Source: Sperchopsis tessellata (taxonomy: Eukaryota > Arthropoda > Insecta > Coleoptera > Hydrophilidae). Taken from it: 27,485 bases of DNA. Shown here piece after piece: positions 1-11,935 of the stretch. The first letter of the stretch is position 1. Each line of letters starts with the position of its first letter. The translations under genes were made by a program, and so were the position numbers. A model generated the notes under the pieces. That model was not told where the DNA came from and made no database searches. It worked only from the letters and a program-made list of their open reading frames with translations. The stretch covers positions 1-27,485 of the forward strand of contig JAWQRN010000653.1 in the NCBI GenBank assembly GCA_033557685.1, written 5' to 3'.

Positions 1-1009
1 GTGTCAAACAGAAATAGCGTGATCTTATAGAGGTAAATACAAAAGTAGGACCTATAAAGTAATGTTGTGTGTGTAATAACTCTCAAGAACAGACGTTGAG
101 TGCAGAAGCGACGAATTAAATAAAAAGGCTAGATGAAGTTTAAGACGTTTATTGAACCAAACGCACAGCCGTAACTATATGTCAATTCATCAGGTGAAAC
201 ATGAATGCCAAACAAAGTTCGTTATAAATACACAGTATAAAATTATATAAACAGAAATTTTAATATCTACCACAGTGATTTCCTGTACATGAAATTAAAC
301 AGATATTTAAAGATTCCAGTCTACCAGCTTCCACTGGAAGGTATCGCCTAAAATTAAAGAATTAAGAACAAAGTCACATTGACAACATTCAGCGTATAAT
401 GGACTTGATTGTAAATACGCTTATCGTAATAAGCTTTTCTCTCTCTACTGATCCGGTCTATAATCCCGGGGGCTGTTCCAAACAACTTTGGGTCAACAAA
501 ATAATGGAAATGACGTGGAAGAGTAATCATTTGATAGACTCTTGACAATAATTTAATATACAAGTAATATAATACAAAATTTAAACAAAATAAAAGCTCA
601 AATAAGCTTAATGTTAACACAGTACTAACAGAAATGGGTCAAGTACTGCCAACGTAATCTAGAACACGAACTTCAACTACTAAAAGACTTCCTTTTGACA
701 CACAGCGGGTACGAGATGGGAATACTTCACTTTAACCCTTCGCTCTGTTATATTGTCTCAGTATGGCCATAATGAAATATGAAAAAAAAGATTACTATCG
801 CAGTTAAAACAGACAGTTAATAAAATTGAGAAACATAGGAAAATAATAGTGATAAACAAGCAATGATTATAAGTAAATTGTTACAAAATGAAATGTAACA
901 AAGAATAAACTAATAACGTTTAACTAATTAATCTACAAAAAATAAGTATAATTATACTTAAATTACTATTGGGATACATATAAAAAAATAATAAGTTAAG
1001 AACATTTAA
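1..1009. other. AT-rich non-coding stretch
   Basis: I see no gene here. A minus-strand frame at 354-620 (88 codons) is open. It starts with a hydrophobic, Leu/Phe/Tyr-rich run, followed by a more ordinary segment around PRHFHYFVDPKLFGTAPGII. I do not recognise it, it has no clear splice sites, and in DNA this AT-rich it can be a chance frame. The bases just before 1021 are the left target duplication of SINE copy 1. Confidence 0.5.
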
Positions 1010-1020
1010 CAAACTACGGA

Positions 1021-1288
1021 ACCGTCTCGTTAGCTCAGTGGTTAAGTACTAGGCTACTAAGCTGGGAGACTCGGGGTGTCGACTCAGAGGCGGTCGAATT
1101 TTTGTGATTAGGGAAAGTCTGTGGTACTCGTCTTCCAGGAGACACGTAAAACTGCTGGTTAAATAACCCAATTCCAGGTGGAAAACAGGATTCGGCAAAA
1201 TTCCCAGGTGTGAGAGCCTAATCCCTCGAGCCGGTGATTGGCCATAGCAGCGGATATTGGCCGACATTAAATAAACAAGCAAAAAAAT
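1021..1288 (+). mobile_element. tRNA-derived SINE, copy 1
   Basis: This is a short non-coding retroelement that would depend on a LINE for mobility. Its head resembles a tRNA gene: a polymerase III A box (TAGCTCAGTGG, 1031-1041) and a degenerate B box (around 1074-1085). The body matches copies at 13136-13439 and 26132-26445. It includes the shared TTTTTGTGATTAGGGAAA block, the AACCCAATTCCA block, a GGTGATTGGCCATAGCAGCG block and an A-rich end of the form TTAAATAAACAAGCAAAAAA. About 35-40 bases of the central region present in the other two copies are missing. Flanks are direct repeats AAACTACGGA (1011-1020 and 1289-1298). The match runs five bases further (ACCGT), so the exact left edge is uncertain by that much. 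A 77-codon minus-strand frame inside it is not a gene. Confidence 0.88.
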
Positions 1289-1303
1289 AAACTACGGAAC
1301 CGT

Positions 1304-1639
1304 AACAGGTTCGAACATTAGTAACGTAAAAGAAAATCACGAAGAGGAAAAGTATGAGATATAAAATGATTAACGAAAATACCATTAAGAAGTATAACGC
1401 CGTCGGTTTGGGTCTCTTCGTCTTCGATAGTTTACCATCAACTTTTAAATTCTGATTCTTTCTTTTAGTGAAGATATTTTTGTTAGTAGATAAGTATTGG
1501 CACTAGATTCCAAACAATATTTACTTTGAAGAGTACATCATTTGAAATAGTAGTAGTAGTAACTAATGTTTATTAAACATAAAAATTCCAAATACTGCAT
1601 TCAAACTCAAGAATTACAAACTAATCTAACGTTCTTTCT
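1304..1639. other. Intergenic spacer
   Basis: AT-rich sequence between SINE copy 1 and the 3' end of LINE A. A short AGT-type trinucleotide run lies around 1547-1561. No coding or RNA signal was recognised. Confidence 0.5.
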
Positions 1640-3905
1640 CCAATGCCCTCACGCCACATTTTTCCTCCATAATATGTTCCTTATACACTCGAGCCCCTCA
1701 CCATTTTCTCCCAGCACCACTTCCACTCTCCTTTGATCCTGCATATTCCCAGTATTCGCACACTCTGTCAGTAGATGTTCCATTCTCTCAATTCCCTCTC
1801 CGCACAACCGTATTAGCCACGGATGCTCGATCTCTTCTCATTACCACATCTGAAACGAGCCACAGTGCTGATATCTATCTTAACATTCTTCAAATAATTT
1901 GAAATTTCTCCGTACATAACAATTTTCCTGTATATATTGCTACCCTGAATCTTATTTATCAACTGATATTGAATTTGTTACTTTCTGTTAGTTAATTCCT
2001 CAACCATACTCCGACCATTCCGTCTCATTATTTTTACTTGTTCGTCCGCATATCCTCCCTCTCTATAAAGTTGTTTCCTTTCCGAGTTCCACTCAGTTAG
2101 TCTATTGTAACGGTCCTCTCTCTGTATTCCCATCCATGCACACTTTACATATCTGTTTTCATCTGCATTTCTGGTCTTTTTCTCATATTTCATTGCTCTC
2201 TTACCTGCAGTGATATATATTCCGTGTCGATTTGTCTCAGCCAGAATTAAGTAGCTTGGTATTGTTCTATTCAATTCCAGTGTTCACTTGATGTATTGCA
2301 TCTGTACCTTCTCCAGTTGTTCCTTCAGTCTGAGGTCCCAGAGCTCAGTGGCATACAACACGTTAGCTGCACATACAGAATAGAACAGCATTATACTACT
2401 TCTCCAGTCATTCTTGAACCCCAAGTATGTATACTATTTGACTGTTTCAATTGTGCCCTTCTTCCACCTCCAATCCACAACCTTTCGTCTGCCACCACCC
2501 TTTCGAAATATCATAATTTTTGATATATTGGCATTCAGTTCCAAATTCTTTTAGCAATGCTTTTAACAACTCATTCATTTCGTATTGCTTGTTGGCCAGC
2601 AAACCAATGTCATCTGCAAATGTAAGAGCTCTTATCTTTTAATTGTATATTACTATTCCTTCAACTTGCACCTTTTCGAGTTCTCCAAATCCGCCAAATA
2701 CACCGTAAACAGGATGGGGCTTAGTGGACATTCCTGTCTCAATCCTCTTGTAATCCAAAATCTGATTTCTCCTTCTTAATTTTTTATCACATTTGTTGTT
2801 TTTTTATCAATTTCTTATATTCTTGCTACTATTATCGTATCCATTCCATATCCTTTCAGCATTTCAATTAGTTTCTTCCTATTGACTTTATCAAATAGAT
2901 AGATATGCTTTTTCTGTCTTCTGCCAGATCTTTTTCTCAATTACATGTTCCCCTGCTACTTCTAAATTCCGTTTGACCCACCGGACTGACCCCCTTCTCC
3001 TCTAGTCCCCTTTCCAACTTCTCAGCAATTGTCATTGCCCATATCTTGTATTGCACCGCCCATCCAACACTTCTTCAAAATATTACGCAGTAAAAGTTTT
3101 CCCTTGATATACAGAAGCTTCCACACTTTATTTGGAATTTTGTCAGTTTCAGTTGATTTTTGTGTCTTCAATTTATAAGTTAGCCTGTCTATTTCTTCCA
3201 TTGTTACACCTTCTTAGGTACTCAGCTAACTGCTCTTCTATTTCCTTTTCGTCAGATGTGCCCTCTAGTAATCCCATATAGTGTTTTTTCCACTGTTTTC
3301 AGGTGATTTTGTTGTGTATTGTTTGCTATTTCTTTCTATCATGTTCTATATACTTCCATATATCATTTTCGTATCTCGTGTTCTTAATCCTTTATCTTTT
3401 TTCGTGTAACTTACTGTTTTATTTTTGGTTACATAATACCTCACATTCCTGTTTTTCCGTTGCAGGTCATTTAGTGTGCCGCCGTTACTTCTCCACTGTT
3501 GTACTACTTTTTTCACTGCTTGTCTAGCCGCTGTACATTCATAATCCCACCACTCATCTTGCTTCGTTGTTTTTCTGTCAGTTCTAAGTTGTTTTAATGT
3601 CACTGATTTGCTTATAGATTGCCTTAATTATTTCCAATCACTCATTCCTATCTACAGTTCCTCATCCATTTTTCTCTCAAAGTTCTTTATTGATTCCTTG
3701 GTCCATAATATCCGCTCCCGTCCCACAGCTCTATTACTATATCTCGTTTCTACCTCCTTTGTATTTTGCCCCACATTAATGGGCTGATGATCTGAAGTAG
3801 TTCCGTGTTCTGTTATCACACAAAAGTCCTATATTTCCCGTCTCATTCGTTCATTCGCAATTGCATAGTCTATCACCAAAGCTCCCTGTCTTCCAATATA
3901 AGTAT
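1640..3905 (-). pseudogene. LINE A: decayed non-LTR retrotransposon (endonuclease-RT-C-terminal part)
   Basis: This is a broken polyprotein of a non-LTR retrotransposon, read on the minus strand from about 3905 downwards. In order: the end of an APE-type endonuclease (GALVIDYAIANE, then SDHQP at 3784-3795); a linker with DEWWDYEC near 3550; reverse-transcriptase motif A (FDKVNR, about 2880-2900); the GLRQECPLSPILF block (about 2706-2750, usually GLRQGCPLSP, so one Gly has become Glu); the catalytic FADD motif (2609-2620, intact); the thumb and YATELWDL region (about 2330-2360); a connection segment open at 1978-2274; and a C-terminal MEHLLTEC segment (1758-1783) resembling the Cys/His zinc-finger end of such proteins. 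Frameshifts and stops separate these pieces, and the start of the endonuclease is absent, as expected of a 5'-truncated copy. The protein style resembles LINE polyproteins common in insect genomes. I cannot assign a clade. Confidence 0.85.
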
Positions 3906-6900
3906 ATTCTATATTTTAAATAATGTTGGTTAACTCAGTAGGTTTATTATTTTTTTTATTGAGTGTTGGGTATGAATTGTATTTAATTTCTAAGGCCCTA
4001 TAGATATATGCACTCTTAATTAATTTAGTGGCGCTGATTTTGTCTAGTGTAAATAGGAGTGAATTTCTAGTAAGTAAATTTCTTCAGTTGCGTATGGAAA
4101 CTTCTGAAATGGCATCCTTGTGTTAAAATGATGAATTAAAATGTAGTACGTACATTATCTTATTATATTCACTCAATTTATGGTTTGTAAAGAATGTTAG
4201 AATGAATTTGTGATTTAAAATAATGCGTTCAAAAATTCACCACGTGGATAAGAGAAAAGTTTATAACTTATATGTGAAGCAAGTTTACACATGTATATTG
4301 TTCTCATATCATCTGGCCCATGTATTTTTCCAGGTAGTCGAGGAATGGAGGGAACACTTTGTCTACAATAGTTACACTTAGGCAACACTATACACATATT
4401 TGCAGATGTGGTTGTCGTATAATCACTTGACATTTAAGTGTTATTTGAATAAGTGGTAAATTGAAAAAACTGAATGGTTATTATTTTTCAAAATACAACA
4501 GAGTAATAGAAATGAGTTATGAGTTTTATATTTGAATTAATGAATTATAAGTGAACATTAATCTAGAAAGAAAACAACTCGTTAGTAGAATTTTTATAAC
4601 ACTAGCTGATAACTTGTACCTATATGAATCATTTTTAAGCCAATTTAATAAAACACAAACAAAAACGATCCAATCTGAATAATGAAACTACTTTATTACT
4701 CTCGGTAGCTGAAAACCCAACTATATCAATTCGAAAACTTGATAAGCCAACTCGGATGCCAAAGTCTACTGAGTATAATCATACACAACTGTTTTGATTT
4801 AGTGAATTTTTTAGTTTTTCCAATAAAGTTTTTATTTTAGAAAAAAATATAAATCGAAAATATGTCAACTAGGGGTTGATTATTAAAATATCTAAAAATA
4901 AAATAATAATAGCAAAATGAACCTTTTGTCAACGGGATATTTCTTTTAATAAGGATAAACAATACTGGCAAATTTAAACCTAATATCTCTCTTAAAATTT
5001 GGGACACATTTATAGAAGTAAACAATGACTCTAGCGGGATTTGTCAACCCAATACTATTATGGCGATGTACATTTACTGCCAATGTGCAAAATAATAATC
5101 TAAGAAACGTAACATAAAGAGGACCTAACGTTTACATATGTGATTGAAGCTTGCGACAAAAACATGTTTATTTTATGTAGGCAAAGGAAATGATTGTTAC
5201 GTTACTTAGATTAGTGTAACTCCCACTGACTTATTGTGTGATCTAATCTCTGCTAAACTACTAAGTATCAAAACTCACAGGGCACAAAGTATAACTAACT
5301 CCTAATCGGGAAAATGGTTGATAGACAAGATAATATCAGCTGCCGATGTAGCGTCAATATACCCAAAAGATTTATTATAATTTCCCCCAACAGAATGCCC
5401 GCCTGTGTCTTTAATTGTTGTATATTCACACTACACTCTGTATTCTAGTTTTAGTGTTGAGTAGATTAGGTGCAGATATATTAAAACTGTACGTACAGAA
5501 ACCTAAAAAAGTAGATAGTTCCTTCTAGTTCACAATCCTGATAATTAGGACATACCTATTTAAAATATCGAAGAATTAGGTTGTGAAAAGGTAGAGACTA
5601 AAGTAGTAAATATAATTGCATTTTAGATCCCAGACTTATGTCTAGTAGAGATACTTGGGTGAAAAAATACGAGCGTATGAGGAAATGGCTAACAAAATGG
5701 CAATAAAAGATGAATTGATAAAGTGGAATTCATACGTTTTTTAATGAATGTGCTGTGATAAATAATGTTCGTAGTGTGAATAATGATGTATTGCTATGGT
5801 TAATATATTTAAAGAAATTTAGTGAGGAAAGAATTGGAGGCTTGAACCTTTGCATGAAGGTGAATAGTAGCAAATGTAGAGACATGTCTAGCAATAGCCA
5901 AAACGCAAAGGGATTAACAATGCCATGTAGCTATGTTATAGTATACGTTGCGAACTAATATCTCTTATAGGTCTACAAGCAACTGTTCTTTTGCTAATAA
6001 ATATTTAAGTACCCTTTTATCTAATTTAAACTGTAATTTTTAATTATAAATAAAACGCATGAGATTTTAGATAAAATAATAATGCTGCAGTTGTTACATT
6101 TTCTCATCCAGAAAAATAGACCCTTGTAAAGCAATTTAAAACGGTACTACCGTTAAAATAGTAGTTTTCATTGTTTATTTCTGAAAGATCATTGCCTGAA
6201 AATAGCTTCTGTTATATTGAAAGCTCTCCATTACTTGTTCTGTGTTATTATGTGAAGATAATATCCCGTAATAGCGCGCATTATGTGCATTTATGATTTC
6301 CATGCGGATGCATTAATTTTTTTACCACTTTATAGATACAATTATTGACGGCATTAAGGATATTACTTACTATGAAAGCTTTTAATATAAAAAGCATTCA
6401 CGGCCTGAGCTACTAATACGGAAGTAAATTTCTGCACTCTATATTTTCTAATAAAATGCAGATAATTTGCTAAATATAAATCTTTTGCACAATGGGACAA
6501 AATTATTAAGGAATTTCAATAACTCATAGTTCCTTAATGGGAAAATAAATGAGTGGAGTGGATAATTTCTTTTATAGAGTGTTTTGATAATGATATCTTC
6601 TTAATTAACGCCATTCCAGGAGCAATTTGTAATTACGAGAAAATCTACCCTTATGAGACTTGGCCCTTGGTTCTTATTTAAAGAACATATTGCTCTTTAA
6701 TGGCCATACGTTTCCGACAAATAAAATTATTTCACGCTAAACGATATTATTAGCAATTAAATAAAATGGACTTAGAAGACACAAATAAGTCATGACTTAT
6801 TTTTGTTTCAAAAACTATAGGTGTGGTAGAAATGAACAATAAAAATAAGTGCTAGCACATTAAATTGACAGGTGCACCCATGTCCCTGCAGTCCGAATAT

Positions 6901-7200
6901 TTTAGGAAATGCATTGCTTGCTCTCTACTTGAAACTTGTACATCAGCATTGCTATCTTATTACATTTTCTGCAATATATCGAAACGAACAAATCACTGTC
7001 GATAGTCACCCATACACAAAAAGATAGACATAAATCATTTCAAAAGCCATATTTTTGATTTCAAGGGTTTTCAAAATATACATTTTCACAAAAATTTCTA
7101 GTCAAAGTAAAGGAAGTAAAATGAGCTGTAACCTTCGCACGAGATTATTTTATGGAACAAGAAAATAATAATGAACAAACGTATATATTGTATTCCTGAT
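3906..7200. other. Long AT-rich stretch with no recognised gene
   Basis: I find no supported gene. Open frames at 4215-4433 (-, 72 codons, four Cys in the first half), 4837-5025 (-) and 5755-5958 (+, 67 codons) show no recognised motif or splice context. They are best treated as chance. No repeat related to the other elements in the window was noticed. Confidence 0.5.
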
Positions 7201-7276
7201 ATTCTCTAATATACTACATAAACAATCATTTGAAAAATGTATATAACCAGCGAGGGTAATTTTGTGAAGTTGACAA
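7201..7276 (+). repeat. Diverged direct repeat, upstream unit
   Basis: This segment is repeated about 460 bases downstream at 7664-7735. Shared stretches include CTCTAAT, then AAACAAT, TTTGAAAAATGTA and TGTGAAGTTGACA in the same order with small gaps. The match ends after TGAAGTTGACA in both. It could be a partial copy of the same element as the downstream unit, or the remains of a local duplication. Confidence 0.7.
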
Positions 7277-7663
7277 AATAGCGGGCAGTACCGATCATGA
7301 TAACTTAAAAATCAAACATATGTTACCTTCCTTCTTCCCCCACCTTATTTCCTACAAACAAAAGTTTATACCATAATAACTCAGCAATATTTTACCAATT
7401 TTTGTAAATTTTTCCCTGTATATTATACTGGTGCGTATAGTTTTAGTTTTTGTCTGAGAAAATCCACATTTCAAAATAATTTTTATTTTATGCAAAAAAA
7501 GTTAAAATTTGAGCAGCAAAAATACTACTTATACTTGATCATATCTATTCAAATTTCACTTATACTATTTATCATCATCAAGGCTCAAACTATTTGGGCT
7601 CTAAAGTGGCCACGGACTAATACACAGACAGAAAGACATCAAACTTAGAATAACACATAATAA
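7277..7663. other. Spacer between the two direct-repeat units
   Basis: AT-rich sequence without a supported gene. The piece around 7585-7640, which includes GTGGCCACGGACTAATACAC and a GACAGAAAGAC run, is less AT-rich than its surroundings. It may be the edge of another interspersed repeat. I could not identify it. Confidence 0.4.
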
Positions 7664-7930
7664 ATACTCTAATGAGCTACTTAAACAATGATTTGAAAAA
7701 TGTAAAAATTAAGCAAAGCTATTGTGAAGTTGACAGTGACAATTAATCTGAAGTTTGAAATTACTGCAGTGAATTCATTAATTGAAGTAACATCACTCGC
7801 CTTGAAAATGTCCCTTGCAACAGTAGACGAAACGTCGGCACTTGTCAGAGCCGTTACACGGTTTCCGCCCGGAAACAACATTCATACAGATAATAACCCT
7901 GGAAGTCTATTACATTTATTACAATTAAAC
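7664..7930 (+). mobile_element. Interspersed repeat with hammerhead-like core (family R, copy 1)
   Basis: The first 72 bases repeat 7201-7276. The rest matches the right arm of the fold-back element at 21071-21288. The shared parts are the 39-nt core at 7801-7839 (ending GACGAAACGTCGGC), then ACTTGTCAGAGCC, a self-complementary TTTCCGCCCGGAAA, and a TGGAAGTCTATTACATTTA end. Frames of 66 and 74 codons are open on opposite strands here, but the related copies do not keep them open, so I do not call a protein. Within the core, bases before GAAAC can pair (GTC with GAC), which recalls a hammerhead ribozyme. The CTGANGA box is degenerate (CTTGAAAA). A Penelope-like retroelement end or a MITE are the two main possibilities. 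Confidence 0.6.
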
Positions 7931-8237
7931 CTATTATTAATTTCCTAACAAACTTCCCAATTCAATACCAAAAATAATAATACATTTCGTTTTGTGTTCA
8001 AGTATATTAAAAATATTGTTGCGTTCCATTAAACCTTCATGTCTAATTTCGTTAACTTACATATCTTATATATTATTTCTATTGTTTTGAAAATTGTTAG
8101 GGAATAAATAAAATGTTTAATTTTATTTAACACAGTTGATATTTCGTATATTTATATTTGGCGTGCCAGTTAAGTGCTCAGTTTGGTGTTAAAGTTTGGA
8201 AATAAAATTCATAATTGCTTTATGTAATGTTTTCAAG

Positions 8238-8240
<3 letters not shown>

Positions 8241-8291
<51 letters not shown>
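8241..8291. repeat. (AT)n microsatellite
   Basis: An uninterrupted AT dinucleotide run of about 51 bases. Confidence 0.97.
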
Positions 8292-8293
<2 letters not shown>

Positions 8294-10768
8294 TAATTGT
8301 CAAAACTATTATTTAAGCTGCTTTTACTTTTAAAAGAAATTAGTAAGATAATTTTAAAATATAATCAAAAAATGTTATAAAGGTATAAAGTTATTTTTTT
8401 TTTATTTTGCTATACTGCTTAGATTCATATCTTGTTATTCATATTATATTAGATTTAAGTAAGAAACCTTATTAATTGTCAAAGCAAAATACTCGTCCGT
8501 AAGAAAATGGTTAGCATTTGTGTATTTTTGTCTGGAAAATGTAAATAGAGGTAAATCGAAAGTCATAGTAGACATTTTAAGAGTACATAGAATTTAAATT
8601 TCGTATAATTTTTTTATCTATAATATTAAATCCAAAACGGAGTAACGGAGTTTGAACAAGATACTAAACCAGTTTTTGGGAACATTTGGCTTCAGGTAAG
8701 AAATTGTATTTAAAATTAGATAACTGGGTGAATTATGTAATTATGATCCAAAAATTAAGAAATTTACAAAGAACTTCTAGTAGTAGCACTGTGACACATT
8801 AATCCAAGAAGTGGCATAATAATATTATCTAAAGTTAATGTGCGATATAGATTATTAATCGGTATTTTAAGCGGTTTTAGAAAATTTTTAAAAATGGTTT
8901 ATTTATTTATCGATTAATTTAAGAATATTATTTTGTGGTTGATTTGATTCATTAATTATGACATATAAATATCTGCTCTCAATTTAGACTAACCCTGTAT
9001 GTAATATGCATTGCATTATTATATATGTTTGCCCCTGCTACAGCTGCACACTGTCGTTGGATTATATTTAATTGTTTTTGAAATGTTCACAAAACCATGC
9101 TTTTTACAGGGTCGTATTTTTATCATTATTTACAGGTTTTGCTCATAAACATTATTCACACGATAATCTGGAACAACCTTTATATCTTAATACTTTTGTA
9201 CAAATATATCAGACATGTCTTAAATAATGTCAACAAAGGTTGTAATTTTTAGAGCTTAAATTACAATATTAGATATCATAGATCCTGTCCTCAACACACG
9301 ATATTTTTGAGAAGATGTATTTTAAAAAAAATATGACATTATTAATTAAATTATTTGGTACCCCAGAATGTTTGGACATCCTTGCCGATGGTGTTAAGTA
9401 CTACATTCACTGTGCTGCATATTACTTTATCACTTGGATGTCTGTATTTAGCTGCCAAAGAATAGCATCACCAAGCTGCCAAATAATAAGTAATTTTAAT
9501 TCCATGGTTATATCACCAAACAAAGTATAAGTACACTAGATATTTTCTAAGAACATGTGTTAACATGCTTTCGTTTTCGAGATAGAGATCTCTAACATTT
9601 TTCGAGATATTAATTCTAGTAAGATCAACTATGCTACAGTAGTTCTATAGTAGTACTGTAAATGATATACAGGTTGATTTTTTGGGAGTTATGTATTTGT
9701 TTTTATTCCCAATCTTTTTTGGTACATCACTGGTCTTCTGAACTGGCTGACTTCGAGAAATATTGTAGCCAAACCTTCATACAATTTAATATTCGGCTTT
9801 ATTCAAATACTTATAGTCAAATAGCATATTCTACGAATGTGGAGCCATATATGAGATGTAGGTTTGCTGACAAAGGTGGTATTGCTTGAATCGCAACATA
9901 TGTGCCTTTCTGACGTTTAGTTAATTTTGCAATATACTAAAATATCAATTTATTTTATACAAGCGATCACGGGAGCAAGAACAATAAACCTCAACTGGTT
10001 TGTTATACATCTGTAGTTGGAATTTCTATTTAAAACATCCTAATCACAATTATAATGTTAGATATGTGCTATCCGTATATAAGACTTGCATTACATATTT
10101 GCTTAAGATGAACGAATAATAATAACTTATTATCCTAAGATTGAGTGAGCAGTTATGTAGTTACACTGACGAAAGGTGGTATTCCTTAAAAAGCAGAATA
10201 TCTGAAATATGCTACACTATCGTGTTTGGAAATAAAAATGTGAAAGCTTTGTAGTCTAAGCTGGTACTAATACAAAATAATAAATATATAGGTTACCAAG
10301 TTGACTTATTCTCCGACTTGCTACAATATTCTTTATATATTGGTCCAGAATAGAATTATATTATAAAATTTTGCAGCACAGCTTAGTTCAAGTTATAAAT
10401 CTTATCATTCTAACGTCAAACTACAAAAGCACCAATTTATTTGTCGTTTTTGACTGCAGTATACGACATGCTATGGGATTTGATGGAAATTATCCTATCT
10501 GAATTAGAATTTGTACAGAAATTTGTACAGTCCTTGATAGAAAATCATAAATTGAATCTGATTCTCTATTACAGACATACTGAGATGGGTACAATTGCAA
10601 TAACATATTTTTAAAAATATCCTACGTGCAAAATTATTAATAATACTTTAATTTTTTGTAAAAAATATTTTCTTTTTGCATGAAAATTACCTGGTAGAGA
10701 AATATGTATTATAAACTAAAATGTAAAGTGTTCCTTATTACTGGTAATAAAACTTGTTTTGTTTTTGC

Positions 10769-10770
10769 AG
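10769..10770 (+). promoter_or_regulatory. 3' splice site of the protease exon
   Basis: The AG follows a T-rich tract (TTGTTTTGTTTTTGCAG). The protein match begins exactly here. The phase needs the previous exon to end in the first base of a Gly codon (G|GA). Confidence 0.8.
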
Positions 10771-10889
10771 GAATAGTGTCGTGGGGAGTAGGCTGTGGCA
10801 GGCCAGGATACCCAGGAGTCTATACCAGAATACATCGATACATTAACTGGCTCAAAATAAATCTAGATGGAAGCTGTTTATGTAACTAA
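10771..10889 (+). CDS. Trypsin-like serine protease, terminal coding exon
   Basis: The exon encodes the C-terminal end of a chymotrypsin-fold (S1) serine protease, an enzyme class that is usually secreted and cleaves peptide bonds. The visible block is GIVSWGVGCGRPGYPGVY followed by TRIHRYINWLK, the classic end of the family. It covers the SWG strand that lines the specificity pocket, the Cys of the C191-C220 bond, the PGVY turn and the amphipathic C-terminal helix. The Gly residues at the positions equivalent to 216 and 226 suggest an open pocket. The rest of the pocket, including residue 189 and the catalytic Ser, is in an earlier exon not seen here, so the specificity cannot be stated. The protein ends LDGSCLCN and then TAA (10887-10889). 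The CLC tail is an unusual extra with two Cys residues. The exon is intact. The gene may be active, or this could be an isolated exon if the rest is lost. Confidence 0.85.
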
Positions 10890-10921
10890 AAACAATGAAA
10901 TTGTATATGTAATTAATTTAT

Positions 10922-10927
10922 AATAAA
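10922..10927 (+). terminator. Polyadenylation signal of the protease gene
   Basis: A canonical AATAAA lies 33 bases after the stop codon, at a plausible distance for a short 3' UTR. The region is AT-rich, so chance occurrence is possible. Confidence 0.55.
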
Positions 10928-11769
10928 TTATTTGGAAGATAAAAAGTTATTTTAGAACAACATAAATCACATAGTAGCTTAGTTTAGTTTATGCTTTACT
11001 TCTTTGAGCAGTTGTAAATACTTTTATGTTTATTAGTTCAAATCGTTTATATTTACTTTACTGAAACTACTATTACAACCCTCTTAACTAAACTAAAATT
11101 ATTCTACGTTCTTCTGTATAATTTGTCTTCTCTCTTTCTACCATTTTCCCATTTCAAATTAATTGAATTTCATAATGAAAGACTTTTGATAATGTAGTAG
11201 TTTAGGAAATATTATTCTTATTTAACTGCATATTCTCATTTCTTATCGTAAAATATGTAAATTTTATATTTGAGTATTTCTTTCGTCTAATATAATACAC
11301 CTTCACCTAGCAATTTACACAACAACTAATAAATGTTTGTATTGCAATCAGCACATGCAACATAACTCCTTATTCTGTTAAACTATAAATGATTTCAATA
11401 TGCCGTTATTCTATTTTATTTACGTCTATTGTAAATATTTCTCAGAAATTCTTTGAAATTATTACTAGACAGGTTTACACAACTAATTTTGATTGACTTT
11501 CCTCCAGTTAATACCGAAATTTTATACTCGCTTTTATTCCGTATGTAAATTAAGATAATAAACTATCAATTTAAAAATGTGTAGTTCTCTCAAGCTATTC
11601 TGGAATTATTTTATGACTTATTGATTTGTAACTAACAATGAGTTAAATAAAAATTATTGTTAGCAATACCAGTGTTTATTTCTTTCCTATCTAACTTGAT
11701 ACGGTTTTATAAATATATTGTGTATTATCTACAGATTTTCCTGAAGATATCAGTGTGTTGGCTTTCCTT
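10928..11769. other. AT-rich spacer
   Basis: No gene, RNA or repeat was recognised between the protease 3' end and the next repeat. Confidence 0.5.
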
Positions 11770-11815
11770 TTTGCCGACGTTTTGTGCCCCGTTGCAGGGG
11801 ACATTATCAAGACAT
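11770..11815 (-). repeat. Hammerhead-like core (family R-related, isolated copy)
   Basis: Read on the minus strand, 11811 to 11773 aligns over 39 bases without gaps with 7801-7839 (my count: 32 of 39 identical). The central part contains CCCC, a TGCAAC loop and GGGG, so a four-pair stem forms here. It is followed by CACAAAACGTCGGC. The flanks do not match the other family members, so this may be a different subfamily sharing only the functional core. Confidence 0.6.
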
Positions 11816-11935
11816 GTAGCTTTGAAAAGTTCTAATTGTAAGTAAGAATTTATTCACCTTTAAAATAACAATTGCAACAGGTATGTCAAGTATTCACCTC
11901 AGCATTGAAAAAAATCAACAGCAAATGAAACACAT

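Larger units (their letters stand above)
7950..10770. other. Intergenic or intronic AT-rich stretch
   Basis: This precedes the protease exon and is probably partly its last intron. I searched for the preceding protease exon, which should encode a GDSGGP motif, and did not see it. Frames at 9315-9530 and 9662-9889 (+) have no recognised features. The (AT)n tract at 8241-8291 is listed separately. Confidence 0.5.

Noticed and set aside
354..620. 88-codon minus-strand frame
   Set aside because: It has a hydrophobic start from AT-rich DNA, no recognised motif and no splice or promoter context.
1049..1282. Minus-strand frame of 77 codons
   Set aside because: It lies within SINE copy 1 in antisense. 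The same kind of frame appears by chance in the other SINE copies.
2296..2779. Plus-strand frames at 2296-2523 and 2585-2779
   Set aside because: They are antisense shadows of LINE A reverse transcriptase.
7681..7948. Small proteins encoded on both strands
   Set aside because: The frames are broken in the related copies at 21071-21288 and 24231-24320. The conservation is of the DNA or RNA repeat.
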